The notes under the pieces are model-generated. The model ran no database searches and had not been told where the DNA came from. It was given only the letters and a program-made list of their open reading frames with translations. Source: Coprothermobacter proteolyticus DSM 5265 (GTDB taxonomy: Bacteria > Coprothermobacterota > Coprothermobacteria > Coprothermobacterales > Coprothermobacteraceae). From it: a stretch of DNA of 64,000 bases. The stretch is from assembly GCF_000020945.1 (NCBI RefSeq), contig NC_011295.1, positions 1,054,001 through 1,118,000 of the forward strand. The letters run 5' to 3'. Numbering within the stretch: the stretch's first letter is position 1; every line of letters begins with the position of its first letter. The translations under genes were made by a program, and so were the position numbers. Below are positions 59,233-64,000 of this stretch, one piece after another.

Positions 59233-60054
59233 ATGTACGAATTAGTTGATAAGGAACTCGTAGCACCAGACATATGGAAGATAAAAGTAAGAGCACCCCA
59301 TATTGCAAAAGCATATAAACCAGGCAATTTTGTTATCGTGTTACCCCATGAGCGAGGCGAACGCATACCTTTGACGGTGTTTGACACCGATGAAGAAAAC
59401 ATACACATCGTGTTCCAAGAGGTGGGTAAGAGTACAAAATTGCTGGGTAAGATGAAAGTCGGTGACCAAATTCAAGACATCATGGGGCCAACTGGTCATG
59501 CCTTCCCCAGTCAAAAGTTCGGAAATGTTGTTCTCATAGCAGGCGGCGTAGGTGCTGCCACTGCAGTCCCTCTGGGAAAACACCTGCATGCCTGCGGCAA
59601 TAACATTACCATCATACTGGGTGCCCGCAGCAAGAATCTGGTGCTCTTCGAAAAAGAACTCCAAGACATATCGGAAAAGCTCATCATCACAACAGATGAC
59701 GGTTCCTACGGTGTAAAAGGTTTTGTTACCGATGCCTTGAAAGAAATATTATCCAATGAAGTTGTAGACTTGGTCCTTGCCATCGGCCCGGCCGTAATGA
59801 TGAAAGCAGTATCAGATCTTACCAGACCACTTAAAGTCAAGACGTTGGTTTCACTAAACAGTATCATGGTTTGCGGAACAGGAATGTGTGGAGCTTGCCG
59901 TGTAGGTTACAAAGACGGAACCGTACTCACTTGTATTGAGGGGCCCGAACTTGATGGCCATATGGTAGACTGGAACACGCTTCTCCCCCGCTTAAGCATG
60001 TACAAGGAAGAAGAAGCTATAAGTCTATCCTTGCTGGACAACGAAAGTCGGTGA
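59233..60054 (+). CDS. nfnA: NADH-dependent ferredoxin:NADP+ oxidoreductase, small subunit
   Basis: 273 aa. FAD-binding ferredoxin-reductase fold (YKPGNFVIV, ERIPLTVFD), NAD-binding AGGVGAATAVPL, and a C-terminal 2Fe-2S site in MVCGTGMCGACRVGYKDGTVLTC. With NfnB it catalyses electron-bifurcating exchange between NADH, NADPH and ferredoxin. It balances electrons released by POR in amino-acid fermentation. The same family includes sulfide dehydrogenase subunit B, so a sulfur-related side role is possible. Confidence 0.93.
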   Translation: MYELVDKELVAPDIWKIKVRAPHIAKAYKPGNFVIVLPHERGERIPLTVFDTDEENIHIVFQEVGKSTKLLGKMKVGDQIQDIMGPTGHAFPSQKFGNVVLIAGGVGAATAVPLGKHLHACGNNITIILGARSKNLVLFEKELQDISEKLIITTDDGSYGVKGFVTDALKEILSNEVVDLVLAIGPAVMMKAVSDLTRPLKVKTLVSLNSIMVCGTGMCGACRVGYKDGTVLTCIEGPELDGHMVDWNTLLPRLSMYKEEEAISLSLLDNESR

Positions 60055-60061
60055 GATTATT

Positions 60062-61432
60062 ATGCCCTTAAAAGATAGGATTCCCATGCCAGAGCAAGAC
60101 CCAAAACTAAGGATCACCAATTTTGATGAAGTGGCACTGGGCTACACAGAGGAACAAGCTCTTATGGAGGCCTCTCGTTGCTTGCAGTGCCCCAATCCGA
60201 CCTGCATACAAGGATGTCCTGTAAACATTGATATAAAAGCTTTCATTGGGTTGATACAAGAAGGGAAATTCACAGAGGGGTATTACAAGATAAAAGAAAA
60301 GAATAACTTCCCTGCCATGACTGGGCGAGTCTGCCCTCAGGAGACCCAGTGTGAAGCCTCCTGCGTCTTGGCTAAAATGGGAAAACCTATTGCCATAGGT
60401 AGACTTGAAAGATTTCTAGCAGACCACGAAATGTACAAGCCACAGCAAATAGAAACAGAAAAAAAGAACCACATTCCAGTAGCTTGCGTAGGTACGGGAC
60501 CTGCCAGCTTAGCTGCAGCAGCTAATCTAGCCAAAAAAGGCTATGAGGTACATTTGTTCGAAGCACTCCATTTACCAGGTGGCGTACTTAGTTATGGCAT
60601 ACCAGAATTCAGACTACCAAAGAAAATAGTCAATCATGAAATCATGCTTCTTAGCGACTTAGGCGTCTTTATACATACAGACGTTATCGTAGGAAAGACT
60701 TATACCTTACAGCAGCTGCGACGAGAATTCAAAAGCATTTTTTTGGGAACCGGTGCTGGTGCACCATTGCTTTTGGGAGTACCTGGTGAGAACCTTAATG
60801 GCATTTTTACAGCCAATGAATTCCTAATCAGGGTCAACCTCATGAAAGCTTACCGATTCCCAGAATTTGACACACCCATAAAAAAGGGTAAGGAAGTAGT
60901 AGTAGTCGGTGCAGGAAATGTTGCCATGGATGCCGCCAGAACCGCAAGACGTTTAGGCGCCAATGTGACCATTGTTTACAGACGGAGTAGAGCTGAAATG
61001 CCCTCGCGAGCTGAAGAAGTTCAGCATGCAGAAGAAGAAGGTATACACATGAAGCTTCTAACAAATCCGGTTGCTTTCCACGGCAAGGACGGTTGGGTAC
61101 AGTCAGTAGAAGTTGTTTCCATGCAGCTTGGATCACCAGATGAGCGAGGCAGAAGAAAGCCTATACCCATTGAAGGAAGCAACTACGAAATTTACTGCGA
61201 CCAAGTTATAGTAGCCATTGGGACAACGCCAAATCCCATACTTAAGTACAGCACGCCAGAACTTCTACTCACGCCCCATGGCAACATTGTAGTAGATGAG
61301 CAATACCAAACCAACATACCTGGTGTGTTTGCTGGAGGCGATATTGTAACAGGTTCAGCAACCGTCATAGAAGCTCTGGGAGCAGGAAAAAAAGCTGCCA
61401 TTTACATTGATAAGTTTATAAAGGGAGCCTAA
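60062..61432 (+). CDS. nfnB: NADH-dependent ferredoxin:NADP+ oxidoreductase, large subunit
   Basis: 456 aa, glutamate synthase small-subunit family. An N-terminal double 4Fe-4S domain (CLQCPNPTCIQGCPVNIDI; GRVCPQETQCEASCV), the FAD motif VGTGPASLAAAANLA with GGVLSYGIPEFRLPK, and the NADPH loop VGAGNVAMDAARTARRLG. It contains the bifurcating flavin in NfnAB. It starts 7 bp after nfnA. Without an adjacent gltB large subunit, the Nfn assignment is stronger than glutamate synthase. Confidence 0.93.
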   Translation: MPLKDRIPMPEQDPKLRITNFDEVALGYTEEQALMEASRCLQCPNPTCIQGCPVNIDIKAFIGLIQEGKFTEGYYKIKEKNNFPAMTGRVCPQETQCEASCVLAKMGKPIAIGRLERFLADHEMYKPQQIETEKKNHIPVACVGTGPASLAAAANLAKKGYEVHLFEALHLPGGVLSYGIPEFRLPKKIVNHEIMLLSDLGVFIHTDVIVGKTYTLQQLRREFKSIFLGTGAGAPLLLGVPGENLNGIFTANEFLIRVNLMKAYRFPEFDTPIKKGKEVVVVGAGNVAMDAARTARRLGANVTIVYRRSRAEMPSRAEEVQHAEEEGIHMKLLTNPVAFHGKDGWVQSVEVVSMQLGSPDERGRRKPIPIEGSNYEIYCDQVIVAIGTTPNPILKYSTPELLLTPHGNIVVDEQYQTNIPGVFAGGDIVTGSATVIEALGAGKKAAIYIDKFIKGA

Positions 61433-61446
61433 TACCCTAGGCTCCC
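61423..61446. terminator. Hairpin between nfnB and the transaldolase gene
   Basis: GGGAGCCTA and TAGGCTCCC form a 9-bp stem with loop ATACCC, overlapping the nfnB stop codon. It has no real T-run on the plus strand and a short TTTATAA on the minus strand, so it is a weak or Rho-type terminator. Confidence 0.5.
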
Positions 61447-61459
61447 CTGACATTGTGCA

Positions 61460-62113
61460 CTAAAAAGGACGCCCAGGTACCTTTGACCAATCAGCTAAGA
61501 ATTGTTCCAATCCCCTGTCAGTTAGCGCGTGTTTAAAAAGCTGTTCCATAACTTTGAATGGAACCGTGCAAATATCAGCACCCATGCGAGCTGCATCAAG
61601 GACGTGCTTAGGATGTCTAATACTGGCAACTATGATCTGGGTTTCAAAGCCGTAATTATCGAATATGTTTTTAATGTCAAACACCAGATCCATAGCATCG
61701 TGTCCAATATCTTCCAAGCGTCCCACAAATGGCGAAACATAGGTAGCCCCAGCTTTAGCAGCCAACAACGCTTGAAGCGGTTGAAAGATAAGCGTCACAT
61801 TTGTCGGTATACCTTCTTGGGAAAGCACCTTCACGGCCTTTATGCCTTCTTGCGTAGCTGGAATCTTAATCACCACCTGTTCACCTAAACGACGCAGCTG
61901 CTGTGCTTGCTCCACCATCCCCTGAGCATCTTGTGCCACTACCTCTATACTGACTGGCCCCTCCACAATGTTAAGTATGTCTTGAACCACTTCCATGAAA
62001 CCTTTGCCTGTCTTGGCAACCAATGTTGGGTTAGTAGTAACTCCATCTAGAATACCCCACTCTTTTGCAGCCCTTATCTCTTCAACAAAAGCGGTGTCCA
62101 AAAAGAACTTCAC
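61460..62113 (-). CDS. Transaldolase-like protein (small, TalC/Fsa type)
   Basis: 217 aa, the short subfamily of transaldolase and fructose-6-phosphate aldolase. [68 protein letters not shown] (Schiff-base lysine), and [19 protein letters not shown] are typical. It exchanges three-carbon units in the pentose phosphate pathway. GTG start 6 nt after GGGGGTGAG. It follows comB by 21 bp on the same strand. Confidence 0.95.
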   Translation of the reverse strand: MKFFLDTAFVEEIRAAKEWGILDGVTTNPTLVAKTGKGFMEVVQDILNIVEGPVSIEVVAQDAQGMVEQAQQLRRLGEQVVIKIPATQEGIKAVKVLSQEGIPTNVTLIFQPLQALLAAKAGATYVSPFVGRLEDIGHDAMDLVFDIKNIFDNYGFETQIIVASIRHPKHVLDAARMGADICTVPFKVMEQLFKHALTDRGLEQFLADWSKVPGRPF

Positions 62114-62134
62114 GAATAACTCACCCCCGTTATT

Positions 62135-62863
62135 TCATCTTGTTACAATATTACCAACAACCTCGGGAACAATAGCATACAGATCTATTCGAGAACAAAA
62201 CTTTATATCAGCGTCTTTGCCGTATCTCAATATGTTTCCTCCACTCTCTGACTGCATGAGTACATCTAGTGGGTCATCAGTTACTTTAGCCCAAGATAGA
62301 GATACCTTTGCTGCATCATCAAGTTCCATGTTTGCGTTGCTCAAGGTTAGTAGTCTGCTTACTATAAGACCCGCACAGTAAAAATCGTCTCCAACGAGTC
62401 GACCTTCCTTCCCCGCACAAGCCACCCCAATACCATCAAATTGCTCCTTTTGGACAATGTCAAAGGCTTCTCGCACCACAGATGATAGGTTTAGCAGCGA
62501 TCCAACCAGAATTCTCGTAGTGGTATTCTGGAGCTTTATTAACAAATTGGTGCCGTTTGTGGTAGTCATAATGGCTCTGGCATCTGTTAGTTGATCAGCA
62601 TGTTTTACCAAACTCACAGGAGAGTTATCAAAATCGAAACCATCTATTTTGATTCCGCCCCTCTCCCCAATGAGAATAACCGATGGATCTTTCAGTTTTT
62701 CTCTAGTAGCCAAGTCAATAGAATCTGTAACAAGAACCGATTTACCACCCTGAGCAAGGAACGTAACAATGGTACTCGTGGCACGGATGACATCCAACGC
62801 AATCCATACAAAATTTCCTTCAGGAATCTGCTCGCTTACAGATGAAAGTACCGAAATCTTCAT
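62135..62863 (-). CDS. comB: 2-phosphosulfolactate phosphatase family protein (ComB)
   Basis: 242 aa. VWIALDVIRATSTIVTFLAQG, ILIGERGGIKIDGFDFDNSPV, IMTTTNGTNLL and GDDFYCAGLIVSRL are ComB-family blocks. In archaea ComB makes sulfolactate for coenzyme M; bacterial relatives are widespread and of unclear role. TACAAT (62875-62870) predicts that transcription starts exactly on the A of the ATG, with no ribosome site. Confidence 0.88.
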   Translation of the reverse strand: MKISVLSSVSEQIPEGNFVWIALDVIRATSTIVTFLAQGGKSVLVTDSIDLATREKLKDPSVILIGERGGIKIDGFDFDNSPVSLVKHADQLTDARAIMTTTNGTNLLIKLQNTTTRILVGSLLNLSSVVREAFDIVQKEQFDGIGVACAGKEGRLVGDDFYCAGLIVSRLLTLSNANMELDDAAKVSLSWAKVTDDPLDVLMQSESGGNILRYGKDADIKFCSRIDLYAIVPEVVGNIVTR

Positions 62864-62943
62864 ATCTACATTGTAACAGCATAGAACCGCTGTCTTTGAA
62901 TAAAGGATCTGTGTCTTTAGCCTTAAATTTATTTACCTTGTGT

Positions 62944-62949
62944 TATAAT
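62944..62949 (+). promoter_or_regulatory. Extended -10 promoter of the MFS gene
   Basis: TGT TATAAT; predicted start near 62956. The ATG at 62993 has an AAGGGGTGG site upstream, so this message has a normal leader. Confidence 0.45.
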
Positions 62950-62992
62950 TCTTTCAAGTTGACCTACATAAATATCAAAGGGGTGGTACTCG

Positions 62993-64000
62993 ATGACAAG
63001 ACCTTCAGGCTTGAAAGGATTCGCCACAATAACAATGGGCCAAGTAGCTTCGATAACAGGCACTGCAATGACTCAATTCGGTCTCTCTTATTGGGTTTGG
63101 CAAGAATTTGGTAGAGCCACCCCATTTAGTATTATGAGCATTCTCTTCTTTGGTGCACAAGTGATTTTCGGCTTGGCGGCTGGTAGCTTAGTTGACCGTT
63201 GGCCTAGAAAAATATCGCTCATACTACCCGATATAGCTTCAGGTGTGCTTACGCTAATAGCTCTTTTCCTCTACACGCAAAATGCACTAACTTTATCCTT
63301 CCTTTATACCATGTCCTTTGTTAATGGCATTTTTTCAGCTCTTCAATGGCCAGCCTACTCCGTAACACTAGCTAGCATGTTAAAACCAGATCAATACACC
63401 AAGGCAAACGCACTGTTCAGCATTACTGACTACGGTCCAGCACTAGTTGCACCCATACTTGCAGGTGGGCTACTAGGTACTATTGGCCTGGAAGGTATCA
63501 TGACCATAGACCTTCTGACCCTAACGCTAGCTGTGTTAATAAACCTATGGGTTTTCATACCTGACATAAGAAAAAAGGAAACTACCGGTAAAGGAGATAT
63601 GTCAGCCAGCTTCTGGCAAGACATATTGTTTGGCTTCAAGTTTATTTCACAAAGGAAACCACTGCTTATGCTACTGATGGTTTTCCTCGCTTCTAATTTC
63701 TTTGCTGGATTTGGAAACAGTTTGTTCTCACCCTATGTACTTGCAAGAACCAACAACAATGCCTTAGCATTAGGAACTATTGAAACGTTTTTTGGAGTCG
63801 GAGGCCTAATCGGTACACTACTACTCTCTCTTTGGGTCCTGCCAGGTAGAAAAGTCACAGCGCTGCTTATTGGTCTGATCATAAGCGATGTCGGATTCTT
63901 AATATTAGGTTACTTCAGATGGATACCGACTATGTGCATAGGTGCTACGCTAGGTTCTTTCGGTGGAGTTATGGCAAACACTCATAGCCAAGCCATATGG
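62993..64000 (+). CDS. MFS efflux transporter, N-terminal part (partial)
   Basis: The first 336 codons are present; the gene runs off the window. Major facilitator with at least nine TM helices visible. The MFS loop motif GLAAGSLVDRWPRKISLI follows helix 2. The style (Mef/NreB-like, with WPAYSVTLASMLKPDQYTKANALFSITDYGPALVAPILAGGLL) suggests drug or macrolide export. Divergent from comB. Confidence 0.88.
   Translation, partial: MTRPSGLKGFATITMGQVASITGTAMTQFGLSYWVWQEFGRATPFSIMSILFFGAQVIFGLAAGSLVDRWPRKISLILPDIASGVLTLIALFLYTQNALTLSFLYTMSFVNGIFSALQWPAYSVTLASMLKPDQYTKANALFSITDYGPALVAPILAGGLLGTIGLEGIMTIDLLTLTLAVLINLWVFIPDIRKKETTGKGDMSASFWQDILFGFKFISQRKPLLMLLMVFLASNFFAGFGNSLFSPYVLARTNNNALALGTIETFFGVGGLIGTLLLSLWVLPGRKVTALLIGLIISDVGFLILGYFRWIPTMCIGATLGSFGGVMANTHSQAIW

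Noticed and set aside
60062-61432. Glutamate synthase small subunit
   Set aside because: No large subunit gene is adjacent, and the partner gene is the NfnA/sulfide dehydrogenase-type flavoprotein.

Overview
This window looks like a stretch of the main chromosome of a thermophilic, strictly anaerobic, amino-acid-fermenting bacterium. The evidence is a ferredoxin-linked pyruvate oxidoreductase, NfnAB, a superoxide reductase beside a ferritin-like protein, threonine dehydrogenase, and no respiratory genes. The gene set, the dense overlapping genes and the protein style fit Coprothermobacter or a close relative. That name is an inference from memory, not a search result. I see no rRNA, tRNA, CRISPR array, transposase or integrase.

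Layout. 1-6700: end of a DapA/KDG-aldolase family gene, then a leftward housekeeping run remA-gmk-rpoZ-coaBC-lepA-hemW, preceded by threonine 3-dehydrogenase. 6700-13400: dihydrolipoamide dehydrogenase, then a leftward sugar island (GntR regulator, mannose-family PTS IIB-IIC-IID, SIS-domain protein) bounded by ~106-bp direct repeats. One repeat is the intact 3' end of an aminotransferase gene with its terminator; the other is a relic. 13400-18300: a DNA glycosylase facing a tyrS-porCDAB operon. 18300-24700: cell-wall genes (class A PBP, M23 peptidase), an M32 carboxypeptidase, a small orphan gene and a thioredoxin-like lipoprotein. 24800-31550: a five-gene FAD/Fe-S dehydrogenase operon, then a MacAB-type export operon headed by an unlisted 33-codon membrane peptide. 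31600-32600: oxygen-defence pair. 32600-44800: leftward genes (unknown helical-repeat protein, ubiquitin-like protein, sugar kinase, secreted stalk protein, uvrC, lytic transglycosylase, recF, HD protein, S1-domain protein, membrane protein, NYN nuclease). 44800-50000: YibE/F protein, xth, alr, HD-GYP sensor. 50000-53200: dut and the folate genes, including a FolK-FolC fusion. 53200-59100: a rightward operon joining a CofE-like fusion, acylphosphatase, a zinc-binding-domain chemoreceptor, an ECF sigma factor and a membrane protein, then a radical SAM gene. 59200-64000: nfnAB, transaldolase, comB and the start of an MFS transporter.

How the genes fit together. POR, NfnAB, Tdh, Lpd, the aminotransferase and the five-gene dehydrogenase form a plausible amino-acid catabolic network: carbon skeletons go to acetyl-CoA and electrons move among ferredoxin, NADH and NADPH.

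The most striking window-wide signal concerns translation starts. At least 13 genes that head transcription units have a good -10 box placed so that predicted transcription begins 0-5 nt before the start codon, and they have no Shine-Dalgarno sequence. Genes inside operons, and several other leading genes, have strong AGGAGG-type sites. This points to widespread leaderless mRNAs. Internal Shine-Dalgarno sites also let me move many starts inward from the longest reading frame.
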